A stretch of 64,000 nucleotides of DNA from SAR324 cluster bacterium JCVI-SC AAA005 (GCA_000224765.2 AGAU01000083.1:1-64000), one strand, 5' to 3'; counted from the stretch's first letter, positions 18,882 through 28,841 are shown. The notes: a model not told the origin generated them from the letters alone. Numbers and translations: made by a program.

Positions 18882-19604
18882 TCAGTACTTAACTAGCTTT
18901 TTCTTTAATTGATATCTTATTATTTTAGAAAGAGATATTTTTATTTTCTCTCCAGTAGTACCATTTATTCCATCAATAATTGGTAACTCTGGTAATAGCT
19001 CCCAATCGAAACCCTTACTCATGCTAAAATGAGCGGCTTGAGCCAGCACATGTTCAAAGTAGATTTCCTGTCGATCATCAATCAACTCAAATTTTGGAAA
19101 AAAATCTTCCTCAATAAATCTTTTGCTTCCTACAAAGAGTCTTGAATCAGCGGTAGAGAGATTGCCTCGTAAATCACAAACCACCTCTGCTAAAATCCTA
19201 TTAATTTTATTCGTTAGCCGATCAATATTTTTTATAATATATCGGCCTGTGATCTTCATGGCTCGATCATTTTTTTCTTGTAACCACTGGGACCGCTTAA
19301 AAGCTTGTTGAATAATTGATAATTCACCACGACCCTTACCGTAAGCAGGCCATTCGTTAGATCCGCACTTTTCCAATAATTCTATTTCAATTCCCAAGTT
19401 CTCTGCCTTTTTTTTGACAGGAATTAGGAACTCCAAGTCATCACCAGAATTTTCAGCGAAAATCACCCTCTGAAATACTTTTGAGTCCAAATAGAACTCC
19501 AGAGCACTCAAGTATTGTTGACGGCGATCCTTAACAGAATTCACTGTTACATTGATGGTGTCGCCAGGATTGGTTGTGGCTGTTAGCAATAAGGGGATAG
19601 ACAT
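18882..19604 (-). CDS. Glycosyltransferase-like protein, uncertain
   Basis: 240 residues, soluble. N-terminal LLLTATTNPGDTINVTVN followed by DRRQQYLSALEFYLD, then VIFAENSGDDLEFL and YGKGRGELSIIQQAF. The opening strand, the 'ENSG.D' turn and the 'GKG.GE' motif resemble a small family of nucleotide-sugar-transferase-like (GT-A) proteins found in surface-polysaccharide loci; the match is by pattern only and no catalytic residues can be proved. The start at 19604 is preceded on the coding strand by C and A homopolymer runs. A/T-rich, like the neighbouring DUF2079 gene. Confidence 0.5.
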   Translation of the reverse strand: MSIPLLLTATTNPGDTINVTVNSVKDRRQQYLSALEFYLDSKVFQRVIFAENSGDDLEFLIPVKKKAENLGIEIELLEKCGSNEWPAYGKGRGELSIIQQAFKRSQWLQEKNDRAMKITGRYIIKNIDRLTNKINRILAEVVCDLRGNLSTADSRLFVGSKRFIEEDFFPKFELIDDRQEIYFEHVLAQAAHFSMSKGFDWELLPELPIIDGINGTTGEKIKISLSKIIRYQLKKKLVKY

Positions 19605-19613
19605 GGAGCAAAG

Positions 19614-19634
19614 TTTTTTTTGGGGGAGGGGGGG
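19614..19634. repeat. Homopolymer tracts upstream of the minus-strand gene
   Basis: On the plus strand, eight T, five G, one A and seven G in a row, 10 to 30 bases upstream of the ATG of the glycosyltransferase-like gene (minus). Runs of this kind in a leader can slip and change expression; they also often reflect sequencing error or a clumsy terminator. Confidence 0.6.
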
Positions 19635-19748
19635 CGGAGAAAATCGAATCGCTAGTTAAACTTATTGTGAAGAGTGCTGATGTAAAACTGTTTTGGACAC
19701 CCTATTCTGTATCCCCAAGAGACTCGATTGGGATTGAATCCAATCGAG

Positions 19749-20879
19749 TCAGGCAATCGCGGTGGGAGCTAGATCTCCAATGGAAGCTTCCAATTCAAGT
19801 TGCTGCTTTTTCTCTTTTCTTGTTCTTTGTGGGGGGACGGGCGTGTTGAATTCATAAGCTGGGTCAGTCTCCTGTTGTTTGACAACTTCTAACATCTCTT
19901 TCCAGGAACTGATCAAGGTCCTGGGTCTAGGCATATCTTCTGCGACTGCTTTATACAATTTCTTCAGGTTATAGCAGGGAACTGCTGCAAACATATGATG
20001 CTCCAGGTGCCAGTTCATATGCCAGTACAGAAACTCTGAGATCGGATCTAGCGTGATGGTTCTGACGCATTTTCGAAAATCTGAAACATCACTACGAAGC
20101 CCACAGTGCATCGGGGCACCTACAAAATAGCGTAACCAATTGCCAATGAAGGGATGCAAGGAAAAAATCAGAATCAAGATTGGATAGCCAATTAGCACGG
20201 TAATGAGTGCGAAGCTCAGGTGAACAGCAATCAGGTATCGCGCCCAATGCACTGCTTTCAGGCGCTCTTCTGGGAATTCAGCGTATAGTTCTGCTCCCCA
20301 CTCATTGTAAGGTTGCTCCATCTTGTCAGCAGCAACCTGAAAAAGCCCACGCATCGTTGGGATCAAACCCCTCGATTCAAACCCACCAGTGATATTGAAA
20401 GTAAATAATTGAAGCAAATACAACACTCTTAGAGATGGGGTCTTGGGCAGTACTACTTCTTTATCAGCAATGCGATGGAGCGTGAAACGATGATGATAAC
20501 TGTGGCTCATCTTGTAGATATAAAAATTTTGCATCCCCAGAGTCGAAAAAATCTTTAGAAAAATCTCGTTTAATCGCTTGGTTTTAAAGACCGTTCCGTG
20601 ACACAGCTCGTGATGTGGGGCACTGAAGAAGGTACCCACTGTCCCATGAAGGAAAATTGTCAGCAGAAATCCTAACCAAAACTGTTCAATTAAAAAATAG
20701 AAACTGAGCGAACCGGTGAACAGCCATAGTCCCAAGTGTCCAAGGGCCATCTTGAATCCTTGAAAGTCGCTTGGCTTGGAAAGTTCTCGCAAAATGTTGG
20801 GATCAATTGGACAACGATACCACTTGATGCGAAGTTCTTTGCGTATTTCAGACATTGGTTTTTGGACTTGGGCACTCAT
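19749..20879 (-). CDS. Membrane fatty-acid desaturase family protein
   Basis: Di-iron membrane desaturase/hydroxylase fold, 376 residues. The histidine boxes are HHELCHG (near residue 88), HSYHHRF (near 125) and HLEHH (near 291), with hydrophobic segments before and between them. Such proteins introduce double bonds or hydroxyls into fatty acids, carotenoids or related lipids; substrate cannot be told. The C-terminal 40 residues are charged and low complexity (RTRKEKKQQLELEASI). Monocistronic, divergent from the photolyase gene, with 223 bases between them. Confidence 0.85.
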   Translation of the reverse strand: MSAQVQKPMSEIRKELRIKWYRCPIDPNILRELSKPSDFQGFKMALGHLGLWLFTGSLSFYFLIEQFWLGFLLTIFLHGTVGTFFSAPHHELCHGTVFKTKRLNEIFLKIFSTLGMQNFYIYKMSHSYHHRFTLHRIADKEVVLPKTPSLRVLYLLQLFTFNITGGFESRGLIPTMRGLFQVAADKMEQPYNEWGAELYAEFPEERLKAVHWARYLIAVHLSFALITVLIGYPILILIFSLHPFIGNWLRYFVGAPMHCGLRSDVSDFRKCVRTITLDPISEFLYWHMNWHLEHHMFAAVPCYNLKKLYKAVAEDMPRPRTLISSWKEMLEVVKQQETDPAYEFNTPVPPQRTRKEKKQQLELEASIGDLAPTAIA

Positions 20880-21102
20880 TGAAAACTTATTGGCAAAGGG
20901 CGTTCAAATTTCTAAAATATTTTTACTTTGGACGGGCTACTGATGCGCAACTTCGTCAATCAGTTGTATATAAGCCTATTTGAAACATCATTGAAAGCAC
21001 ATTTCAACTCTCTTTTCAAAAAAATGGCTTGGCACAGTTTCAGAACAGATTTTCCCATCAACTCAGAGTAAGTATTTATTTTCTTTCTTTCTAGTCACCT
21101 AA

Positions 21103-22638
21103 ATGAAACCTCTTATCAACGTCGTGTGGTTCAAACGAGATCTACGCTTGGAAGATCATGCTGCTTTAGAGCAAGCCTCCAAGGAAAATTTACCCGTATT
21201 GCTTCTCTTCGTCTTTGAACCCTCTCTTTGGAAAGACCGCCATACCGACCTCCGCCATTGGCGCTTTCTCTATGAATCGGTTGTGAATTGCTATCGGCAG
21301 TTTCGGGATCGTGGGACCAGGCTTTACCTTTTTCATCGTGAGTGTGAAGAAGTCTGGATGTTGTTGGCTGAACAGTTTCGGATCAACACGGTTTACAGTT
21401 ATGAAGAAACCGGACTGGAAGTCACTTACCGACGTGACCACCGACTAGCTCGCTGGTTTGCTGATTGTGAAATTAGTTGGGTGGAATTTCCTTGCAATGG
21501 TGTTCAACGTCAGCGTTTGAACCGAGATGGTTGGGACAAGCAGTGGAAATCCCAGATGAGCCAACCTCAGCATCAAGTCGATTGGTCCGAGTGGCAAGGA
21601 GTTGAACTGGATTCTGGCTGGTATGCAGAACAAAAGGGACCTCAATTGCCGATTGGGGTCAATCAAAAACACTCAAATTTTCAAAGGGGTGGAGAGGAAC
21701 ATGCGCAATTGGCCTTGCATCAATTTCTCAAAGGAGGCGGACATGGTTATTCTAGGCATATTTCCAAACCACTTACCTCTCCTTTACACACCAGTCGCCT
21801 AAGCCCATATCTGGCTCACGGTTGCCTGTCAATGCGGCAAATATGGCAGGCACTTCAGCAGGTCCAGCATCCCCGCAATTCCTTTCGAGCTTTTGGTTCT
21901 CGCTTGCACTGGCATTGTCACTTCATTCAAAAGTTTGAGACCCAACCAAATATTGAGTTCAAAGATCTCAATCCAGGCTATCTTAGTTTCCCCTGGCAAA
22001 ACGATGAGCAGCACCTGCAGGCTTGGCAAAACGGGCACACCGGTATTCCCCTGGTAGATGCCTGCATGCGTTGTGTTGCCCAAACAGGCTTCCTGAACTT
22101 TCGGATGCGAGCCCTCCTAGTTTCCTGCTTGACTCATCTGTTGGGATTGAACTGGAAGTCAGGTGTGGAGCATCTAGCACGGTATTTTCTAGATTTTGAA
22201 CCCGGCATTCACTATCCCCAATTTCAAATGCAGGCTGGAGTGACCGGGATCAACACAATCCGCATTTATAATCCAGTCAAGCAAGCCTTAGAACATGATA
22301 CTGAGGGAGAATTCATCCATAAGTGGGTTCCAGAATTGGCTGAACTGCCGATGCCTTGGCTAGCTGCACCATGGAAACTGGGATGGATTGATCGCAAGTC
22401 GATGAACATCAAGCTTCCAGAAATTTATGAAAATCCTATTGTCTTGCCTGAAGCTGCGATGGCGAGGGCCCGGAAGCTTTTTTGGTCCTTCAAGCAATCC
22501 AATGAGGTGCGCAGGCATCGGGAGCAAATTCTTCTAAAACATGTGAGTTCATCCAACTCAGCTAGACACAGGAGCCGAACTGAAAAGTTTAATATTCTAA
22601 AAGATAAGTTAGTTCAGCAGGAGTTCGAACAAATGTAG
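21103..22638 (+). CDS. Photolyase/cryptochrome family flavoprotein
   Basis: FAD-binding blue-light protein, 511 residues. N-terminal antenna (Rossmann) domain begins [17 protein letters not shown]. The C-terminal helical FAD domain has [48 protein letters not shown], and [20 protein letters not shown] followed by TIRIYNP. In class I CPD photolyases the last region usually reads like '[20 protein letters not shown]'; the [13 protein letters not shown] version marks a different, less studied subgroup. DNA repair is therefore likely but not certain; a cryptochrome role is possible. Single gene with a terminal basic stretch. Confidence 0.88.
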   Translation: MKPLINVVWFKRDLRLEDHAALEQASKENLPVLLLFVFEPSLWKDRHTDLRHWRFLYESVVNCYRQFRDRGTRLYLFHRECEEVWMLLAEQFRINTVYSYEETGLEVTYRRDHRLARWFADCEISWVEFPCNGVQRQRLNRDGWDKQWKSQMSQPQHQVDWSEWQGVELDSGWYAEQKGPQLPIGVNQKHSNFQRGGEEHAQLALHQFLKGGGHGYSRHISKPLTSPLHTSRLSPYLAHGCLSMRQIWQALQQVQHPRNSFRAFGSRLHWHCHFIQKFETQPNIEFKDLNPGYLSFPWQNDEQHLQAWQNGHTGIPLVDACMRCVAQTGFLNFRMRALLVSCLTHLLGLNWKSGVEHLARYFLDFEPGIHYPQFQMQAGVTGINTIRIYNPVKQALEHDTEGEFIHKWVPELAELPMPWLAAPWKLGWIDRKSMNIKLPEIYENPIVLPEAAMARARKLFWSFKQSNEVRRHREQILLKHVSSSNSARHRSRTEKFNILKDKLVQQEFEQM

Positions 22639-22739
22639 GAAATGCAGAGTCTGTGGAGTTGAAGAGAAAGATAGTGATTTGCCTGCACGAGTATTCGTCT
22701 AAAGCGAATATTTCAACTGGTAGAATAATTTGTCCACCA

Positions 22740-23185
22740 CAAGGCAGTTTCCAGCTGGTTAGTCGAAACTGTCAAAAAGTTAGCAGAAAGCGGGCTAGAG
22801 AAATAGGTCTACTCCTTCATCAAAGTCGATGGACTCAGCGATTTGTCACAAAAAAGTCGAAATGCTGGATCTAGATAGTCTTCAACTCCGCTATTAAGTT
22901 CTCAATAGAGTTTGTGGATTCGCTCTATCCGCACATGCAGAAAGTTGTTTCATCGACACAAGGTGTAATCGACGCTGAGCTACGGCACGGATGATTTCAA
23001 AGCCTCAGAAAACCTCATCCCAGTACCTGTAAGCCTCCAAGGTTAGAGCTTCACTACCCAGTGAAACGCTCAACTCTAGACTCATGCACTACCTCGCTCG
23101 GTTACATCACAAAACACCAAGCTAAAGTAAGTCTGGATCAAAGTTGAGAGTCTCTTTGAAATTACAAATTCACGAGCTTAACAAC
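22740..23185 (+). mobile_element. Decayed IS1-family transposase fragment
   Basis: Protein similarity to the C-terminal half of IS1-family transposases spread over two frames. QRFVTKKSKCWI-stop-IVFNSA (about 22830-22890) resembles the family's 'DE.WSFV.KKS.KCWIWIAF' block. YGTDDFKASENLIP (from about 22983) resembles 'YTDGF.AY..LIP'. After a frameshift, LNSRLMHYLARLHHKT (about 23060-23110) followed by stop-SKSGSKLRVSLKL matches the terminal 'LN.RLRHYLARLHRKT.CYSKS'. Several stops and a frameshift make it a fossil. Terminal inverted repeats were not found. The gap 22639-23218 holds nothing else visible. Confidence 0.75.
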
Positions 23186-23218
23186 ACCTCAGGCGCCAAC
23201 CTCTAATCATTAAAAAAA

Positions 23219-24001
23219 TCAATTAGGTAGGGGTTCTGGCTGAATCACTCGCTGGCTGGCTTTGATAAAATCAACACCTCCAGAGGGCGCATAGCGTCTT
23301 TGGGGATCATTTTGGAAGCCAAATGCCGTTGAAGCGTACTGAACAATATAGCTCCGACGTAAACGCTCTGTTTGATTTATACCGCTGCGGTGCATTGTAA
23401 AACTGGAGAAGCAAACAATCGAACCAGCTGGCACTTCCATCAATGAGCCCGGTTTCTCTCCAGAGTACCCAACCATTGCAGCTTCATCCTCATCCCACCA
23501 GTGTTCCACCAGTTGACCTTCTCCGAATTCATCAAAGGGCAGTACAGAGATGGTTCCATTTCGTGCAGACATGTCATCTAGAGCAATCCAGCAGGTAAGG
23601 TAGGGAGTATGTAACTCAGCTCCTCCTCGATAGACTGAGTAGCCACTATCCTGATGCCAGGCAAAGCGACTACGCTGGTCCTGCCCTTTGACAACAAATT
23701 GCTCATTGTGAAGATAAACAGTCTCACCTAGCAATCCACCCGAAATTTCGGCCATCACATCCCCGAACAAAAAGCGATCTAGCTCAGCGTTCTGCTTCCG
23801 GAAACCACTGACAAAATAGCGTTTGCCCAGCAGGTTGATACCCTCTTCCTCGATTCCTGAGGAGAGCATTCCACTGGCCTTCCAATCCACGGCTTCGTCA
23901 CAACGACTTTGCAGCCACGCGAGCACAGATTCACTCAGGATTTTCTCCAGAACAATATACCCCTGTTGCTGGAAACGAAAACGTTGATCTTTAGTAATCA
24001 T
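23219..24001 (-). CDS. Phytanoyl-CoA dioxygenase (PhyH) family enzyme
   Basis: Fe(II)/2-oxoglutarate-dependent oxygenase, 260 residues. The metal-binding HxD is in AWHQDSGY (His 116, Asp 118); the distal His is in TMHRSGINQT (near 204), followed by the Arg expected to bind 2-oxoglutarate (LRRSYI). Substrate unknown; bacterial members hydroxylate lipids, amino acids or secondary metabolites. It is the last gene of a three-gene minus-strand unit with gaps of 14 and 18 bases, after the sterol-desaturase-like and double-SnoaL genes. Confidence 0.9.
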   Translation of the reverse strand: MITKDQRFRFQQQGYIVLEKILSESVLAWLQSRCDEAVDWKASGMLSSGIEEEGINLLGKRYFVSGFRKQNAELDRFLFGDVMAEISGGLLGETVYLHNEQFVVKGQDQRSRFAWHQDSGYSVYRGGAELHTPYLTCWIALDDMSARNGTISVLPFDEFGEGQLVEHWWDEDEAAMVGYSGEKPGSLMEVPAGSIVCFSSFTMHRSGINQTERLRRSYIVQYASTAFGFQNDPQRRYAPSGGVDFIKASQRVIQPEPLPN

Positions 24002-24019
24002 AGATTCTCGTGATTAGGA

Positions 24020-25168
24020 CTAGTCCGCTAAGATTTGCATCATCAGATCTAGTTCATTGAATAGTTGCCACTCTTTCTGGACGATACCATTGAGGACCTG
24101 CCATTGAGTGATCCCCCACATCTGACAGGTCTTACCGGAGGGGCTTCGATAAATCCCCTTGCCCAAATGAGTGCCCTCTGCGCTCCAACGAGTTGAAATG
24201 AGCCACCCATCCAGTTCATTGCCCATCCAATAGACCTCATCGACCTGCAACTGTAAGTCTGGAAAAACACTACGCAGCTCGTTCACATAATGTCGATAAG
24301 CTGTTCTTCCAGAAAAAATGCGCTCAGTCGCGCCCTCGAACAACAAATTTTCTTTATATGAATTTATAATTGCCGACTGGTTACCATTCCAAACATTGTC
24401 ATGAATTTTACGAGTAAAGGTATCTGGATCAAATTCTGTAATTGGCTCCGCCTGTGAAATTGGAATTGCAGGAGAGGTTGCTGATCGAAGCTGATCCCAA
24501 TTCTCCTGAGAACGAGGCCAGCCGGCAGGAGGATTTTTTACCAATCTGGCTGACTCTTCCCAAGGGTCAATACCCAGCTGTTGAAGCATTGCAGAAGTAT
24601 TGTAAAGCACGTGCTCCAGAAAAATATCGTTCTGGAGAGCCACACAGTTTGCAAGCACCAAAAAATTTACTGTTTTACCGGTGGCGTTACCGTATCTGCT
24701 TGATCCGGTATTCGTACCACTAATGCGTGTAAGGTGTGACGTATGGAACCCAATTTGGTCATTTCCTGCCCAGATCACTTCTTCAGCATCTAGAATAATA
24801 TCAGGGAAAGCTGATGTTGTGTGGCGGGTATCGACAATGATTTTTTGGTTGCCGAGTTGAAGCCCATAGTCATCGAACACCTGGCTATCTAATGAGTAGC
24901 ATTCACCGATGTACTCAACCTCACGGTCATTGGTTTCCCAAATTCGATAGGTAATTCGAACAATGTAATCAATGATGTTTCTGTATGTGGGATCAAAACC
25001 TTGTAATAACTGAGCAGGGCCAAGATCTTTAGGTATCCGAGTAGTTCGACCAGAAGTATAATTTTCCAATGAAACGTGATGATCCACAGGCATATCCGGG
25101 CGCTGCAAGGGAAGAGCGTTGCGAGAGCGAGATTGTCCTCTCTCTAATGCAAAATCTGATTGCTTCAT
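24020..25168 (-). CDS. Tandem SnoaL/NTF2-like domain protein
   Basis: 382 residues with two NTF2-like (SnoaL, polyketide-cyclase/ester-cyclase) units: one around 60-190 (SAFPDIILDAEEVIWAGNDQ, then IGFHTSHLTRISG) and one around 250-380 (FEGATERIFSGRTAYRHYV, SVFPDLQLQVDEVYWMGNEL, STRWSAEGTHLG). Each unit has the 'AFPD......E.......V......G.H.G' pattern of SnoaL-like proteins. These folds act as cyclases, isomerases or hydratases, or bind small hydrophobic ligands; no reaction can be assigned. Cotranscribed with PhyH and the sterol-desaturase-like gene. A similarly doubled protein is encoded at 60713-61738. Confidence 0.8.
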   Translation of the reverse strand: MKQSDFALERGQSRSRNALPLQRPDMPVDHHVSLENYTSGRTTRIPKDLGPAQLLQGFDPTYRNIIDYIVRITYRIWETNDREVEYIGECYSLDSQVFDDYGLQLGNQKIIVDTRHTTSAFPDIILDAEEVIWAGNDQIGFHTSHLTRISGTNTGSSRYGNATGKTVNFLVLANCVALQNDIFLEHVLYNTSAMLQQLGIDPWEESARLVKNPPAGWPRSQENWDQLRSATSPAIPISQAEPITEFDPDTFTRKIHDNVWNGNQSAIINSYKENLLFEGATERIFSGRTAYRHYVNELRSVFPDLQLQVDEVYWMGNELDGWLISTRWSAEGTHLGKGIYRSPSGKTCQMWGITQWQVLNGIVQKEWQLFNELDLMMQILAD

Positions 25169-25182
25169 AAGCTAACTTCCCC

Positions 25183-26169
25183 TCAGCGCTTTCGTTGTTC
25201 GCGTAATCTGGCACCCATTCTTTTTTTGGATCCCTGGGAACCATCATGGAAAGTACCAAACAGATGATCCCACGGCATATCGAGGTTACCGTAGTTGCAT
25301 TCAAAATAACGATGATGCAGGTAGTGGAAGTAGTTGGTGTCTATTCCAAACTTATTTACCTTAATTCTGTTGAAGCCTGTGTGTCCCCAAGTGGGACTAA
25401 TTCCAGCATGGAGCAGATGGAAGCAGGCATGAATTGGATGCGATGGGATCACCCAATGCAGGAACACCCCTGATAGATACAAGAGATGCTCAATTGGATG
25501 CATCGATAAACCAGACCACGGACCGGTGTTGGTATTTTTATGATGCAGGTAGTGGGCAGCGTCGTAAAGTGGCTTCCAATGCGTCAGGCGATGAGTAAAG
25601 TAGAAATGGTGAGCTCGGATATGTGGAATCAGTAGGAACAAAAAAACAGTGTAAACTGGTGATTCCAGCCACTCTATGGGAAACAGCATATAGTCATTGG
25701 CAAACATCCAGTAGGTCAACACCTCATACAACGTCCAGATTCCACACCCGCTAACAATCCCGAAGAACATGTTCTCCCAGGTCTGATTTCTAAACCAAAA
25801 GCGAGGATCATTCTCTCGTAGCCCCTGTTTGTTGAACTGAAAATCAGATCCTTGCCCCATACGGACATAAAGCCAGAAATGAGCGCCACCTGTCACCAGA
25901 AAGAGTAACCCTACATTACGCAGATAAATGAGGGTAATCCAATCCCAGGCAAAAGTCTGCATGGTAGCCAAGCTGGGCGTCAGAAAAAACCAAGTGAACA
26001 GCCCAAAGCCAGCATGAATCAGTGCAATCGGGCCAAACAGATAATTTTTCAACCACTTTAGCGCAATTTTTGGCCGAAAAGGCCAGTTATAAAGGGTCTC
26101 ACCCTTAACTAGAATAGCCGGCTTCCACTCTGCCTGATTCAACTGTTGCTCAATTGTGGTAGTTGCCAT
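25183..26169 (-). CDS. Sterol desaturase / fatty-acid hydroxylase superfamily protein
   Basis: 328-residue di-iron membrane oxygenase. Histidine clusters: HIRAHHFYFTHRLTHW, YDAAHYLHHKN, HACFHLLHAG and FHYLHHRYF, spaced as in the fatty-acid hydroxylase superfamily, with four or so hydrophobic helices. Likely first gene of the operon with the double-SnoaL protein (14 bases downstream) and PhyH. Two oxygenases flanking a cyclase-type fold suggest stepwise modification of a lipid or isoprenoid; that is inference. Confidence 0.87.
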   Translation of the reverse strand: MATTTIEQQLNQAEWKPAILVKGETLYNWPFRPKIALKWLKNYLFGPIALIHAGFGLFTWFFLTPSLATMQTFAWDWITLIYLRNVGLLFLVTGGAHFWLYVRMGQGSDFQFNKQGLRENDPRFWFRNQTWENMFFGIVSGCGIWTLYEVLTYWMFANDYMLFPIEWLESPVYTVFLFLLIPHIRAHHFYFTHRLTHWKPLYDAAHYLHHKNTNTGPWSGLSMHPIEHLLYLSGVFLHWVIPSHPIHACFHLLHAGISPTWGHTGFNRIKVNKFGIDTNYFHYLHHRYFECNYGNLDMPWDHLFGTFHDGSQGSKKRMGARLREQRKR

Positions 26170-26363
26170 GACCTTATCCTAAAAGATTAGAGATCCACTC
26201 TTTGACTTGCGAAACCTTCTCGATTGTAAAAATCCTCAATGAGGGGTTGTGCAAATAACATTTGCAGCATTTTATCCAACCATTTAACAACGTCTACAGA
26301 TGCTAGAAAAAGCACTATTCAGAATGCCAAGCCAACTTGGTGGGGCGCGAGAAGAAGAGGAGT

Positions 26364-26391
26364 AGTCTTCCCACCTGATCGTAGGAAGACT
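26364..26391 (-). terminator. Possible terminator after the CoxL-like gene
   Basis: AGTCTTCC pairs perfectly with GGAAGACT around a 12-base loop, 21 bases past the stop of the minus-strand gene ending at 26412. No strong T run follows on the minus strand. Confidence 0.4.
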
Positions 26392-26411
26392 CTAAGAACT
26401 TGGACTGGAAG

Positions 26412-28724
26412 TCAGCTATTCAATGCAGCCCAAACACTCTGAGGTGTGAGGGGCATTTCCAGGTGATTGATACCGTGTTCACGAATAGCATCCAGTACAG
26501 CATTGACCACGGCGGGCGTAGCTCCCACGGTTCCTAACTCACCAACTCCTTTGGAGCCTAGTGGATTAGTGCGGCAGGGCTGTTCAGGGAACAAGTTAGT
26601 CTGAATTGGTGGTATGTCATCTGCCCTAGGTATAGCGTAGTCCAGAAAGGTAGAATTGATGAACTGCCCGCTATCATCATAGACAGTCCGCTCCAACAAA
26701 GCTTGTCCAACAGACTGGGCCATCCCGCCGTGAACCTGTCCTGCAACAAGCATTGGATTGACAGCGTTACCTACGTCATCAACTGCTGTTAGGCTAACCA
26801 TCTTGACCATCCCTGTTTCAGGATCAACCTCTACTTCGGCCACTTGAGCTCCATTCGGCCAACTCGCCACAGGGATTGTTGTACTGGAAGAGACCTCGAT
26901 CTTTTGCTCTGGTTGCTGAAGTGCCAACTCAAACAGCCCAATACCTATGTTGGTACCAATCACCTCGAAACGTCCCTCTTGATAGACCAGATCCTCAGGA
27001 GAAGCTTCCAAGTTTTCTGCTGCTAGTTTCTTTGCAGCTTCCATGAACTTCAACACTCCCTCATGGATCGCTGAGCCTCCAATATAAAGTGAGCGGGAGC
27101 CGTAGCTACCAAGGCCCCTAACCCGATCAGTGTCACCCTGAATTACATTGAGTTGGCCTAGAGGCAAATCCATTTTCTCGGAGAGCAACTGTAGGTAGGC
27201 AGTTTCTATGCCCTGACCCATTGCCTGGGTGCCTGAATAGCAGGTAAACTTTCCAGCACCAGAAGCTTCCATTCTGACATGTTCTGACCATTCGGCTCCG
27301 GTCCACTCAATATAGCTGGAAAGGCCCCTACCTCGCAGTTTGCCTTGCTTAGCTGACTCTGCTTTGCGGGCTTCAAAACCATTCCAATCAGCTTGTTCAA
27401 GAATTAGGTCCAGCACAGTATTGAAGTCACCGCTGTCATACACCTCACCTAGTGGATTGGTATAGGGCATTGCATCCACAGGAATAAAATTCTTGCGACG
27501 CATCTCAATTGGATCCACTCCCAATTCACTGGCTGCCTTTTCCATCAAGCGCTCCATCAAGTAGACAGCTTCTGGTCGTCCAGCCCCACGGTAAGCTGCA
27601 AGCGGTGCGGTATGAGTGGCATAAGCATCGGTAACCAGATAGTAAGCAGGGATGTGGTAAACCGAAGTCGAGACTTTTGGACCTACTTCCAGCGGAATTG
27701 CAGCACCAGCACCTGTTGGGAAAGCACCAAGATTACCTAGATTGTGCAGACGCATCCCGAGGATCTTACCATCGGCGCTACAGGCCAACTCAGCGTGATT
27801 GATTTGGTCACGGCCATGTCCAGTTGCCTGGAAGTCTTCGGTACGGCTCCCTCGCCAGCGGACGTTGCTCTGTAGCTTACCGGAAGCATAAATAACTACA
27901 ACATCTTCAGGATAGGTCATCGCCTTTACACCAAATCCCCCACCAATATCCTCAACCATTACTCGGAATTTTTCACGACTCTCTCCAAAAATTTTCTTCA
28001 GTGAATCAAGCAAACCGTGGGGGTGTTGATGGCCAATACGGATCGTCCTTCGCCCAGAATTCTTATCGAATTCACAGATGACCGTGCGAGGTTCCATTGC
28101 GTTACCAACCAACCTGTTGTTGGTCAGCTCCAGCTTGGTGATATGGTGTGCTGCCGCAAAGGCCTCAGCCACAGCAGCTTCATCCCCAAACGTTTTCTGA
28201 GCCACAATGTTGTTGGGAGCATCCTCCCAAACCAATGGAGCACCAGGTGCACTCGCAGCAGCAAGATTACCTGCGGCAGGTAATTCGTCATATTCAATAT
28301 CAACCAACTGAGCAGCATCAACAGCTTGAGCTTGAGACTCTGCGACTACAGCTACCACTGCTTCCCCTACATAATGCACAACTCCATTGGCAAGCGCATA
28401 CCAAGCAGGTTGAGCCATTGGCTCCCCATCAACTCGGAAGTATTTATCAGCAACTGGTAGCGGTTTAACTCCATCAGCCAACAAATCTTCAGCTGTGTAG
28501 ATTGCAACAACTCCCTCACTTTGGAGAGCTTCTTCTTTATCTACACCTACTATTCGTCCATGCGCCAGGTAAGAGCGGATGAAGTGTAAGTGTAACTGGC
28601 CAACTGCAGGACGGTTGTCTGTGAAGCGCCCCTTGCCAACAAGCAAATGAGCATCTTCCACTCTACGGAGAGAGCTTCCAGTTTTGGACTTAGTAGGATT
28701 GGGGGTTGTAGCGAGTTCGGTCAT
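26412..28724 (-). CDS. Form II CoxL-like molybdopterin oxidoreductase, large subunit
   Basis: 770-residue large subunit of the xanthine oxidase / aerobic CO dehydrogenase family. N-terminal SLRRVEDAHLLVGKGRFTDN, the cofactor-contact segment EDIGGGFGVKA, and the active-site loop AAYRGAGRPEA: the AYRGAGR motif marks form II proteins, not form I CO dehydrogenase (AYRCSFR). The catalytic Glu lies in KGVGELGTVG near the C-terminus. Form II proteins act on unknown aldehydes, purines or aromatics. The medium (FAD) and small (2Fe-2S) subunits normally encoded beside it are absent here, so the partners must be elsewhere. A second orphan large subunit is at 54155. Confidence 0.88.
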   Translation of the reverse strand: MTELATTPNPTKSKTGSSLRRVEDAHLLVGKGRFTDNRPAVGQLHLHFIRSYLAHGRIVGVDKEEALQSEGVVAIYTAEDLLADGVKPLPVADKYFRVDGEPMAQPAWYALANGVVHYVGEAVVAVVAESQAQAVDAAQLVDIEYDELPAAGNLAAASAPGAPLVWEDAPNNIVAQKTFGDEAAVAEAFAAAHHITKLELTNNRLVGNAMEPRTVICEFDKNSGRRTIRIGHQHPHGLLDSLKKIFGESREKFRVMVEDIGGGFGVKAMTYPEDVVVIYASGKLQSNVRWRGSRTEDFQATGHGRDQINHAELACSADGKILGMRLHNLGNLGAFPTGAGAAIPLEVGPKVSTSVYHIPAYYLVTDAYATHTAPLAAYRGAGRPEAVYLMERLMEKAASELGVDPIEMRRKNFIPVDAMPYTNPLGEVYDSGDFNTVLDLILEQADWNGFEARKAESAKQGKLRGRGLSSYIEWTGAEWSEHVRMEASGAGKFTCYSGTQAMGQGIETAYLQLLSEKMDLPLGQLNVIQGDTDRVRGLGSYGSRSLYIGGSAIHEGVLKFMEAAKKLAAENLEASPEDLVYQEGRFEVIGTNIGIGLFELALQQPEQKIEVSSSTTIPVASWPNGAQVAEVEVDPETGMVKMVSLTAVDDVGNAVNPMLVAGQVHGGMAQSVGQALLERTVYDDSGQFINSTFLDYAIPRADDIPPIQTNLFPEQPCRTNPLGSKGVGELGTVGATPAVVNAVLDAIREHGINHLEMPLTPQSVWAALNS

Positions 28725-28841
28725 TGAATAACTCCATAGGTTGTAAAGGTGCCAAATTCTGTCCGCAAAATAATCACCCTCTTTGATTATGTCAATTGGG
28801 AATCGCAGGTAATGTAGCGGATTTAAGCTGTGCTCCAGCTC

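Noticed and set aside
17276..19604. Flagellin glycosylation locus
   Set aside because: The DUF2079 and glycosyltransferase-like genes are only neighbours of flagellin and face other directions; no sugar-synthesis genes support it.
21030..21060. Sigma-54-like TTGGCAC upstream of the photolyase
   Set aside because: The GC of the -12 element is absent at the required spacing.
22653..22874. 73-codon gene after the photolyase
   Set aside because: Its last part is the IS1-family transposase fossil, so it is not an independent gene.
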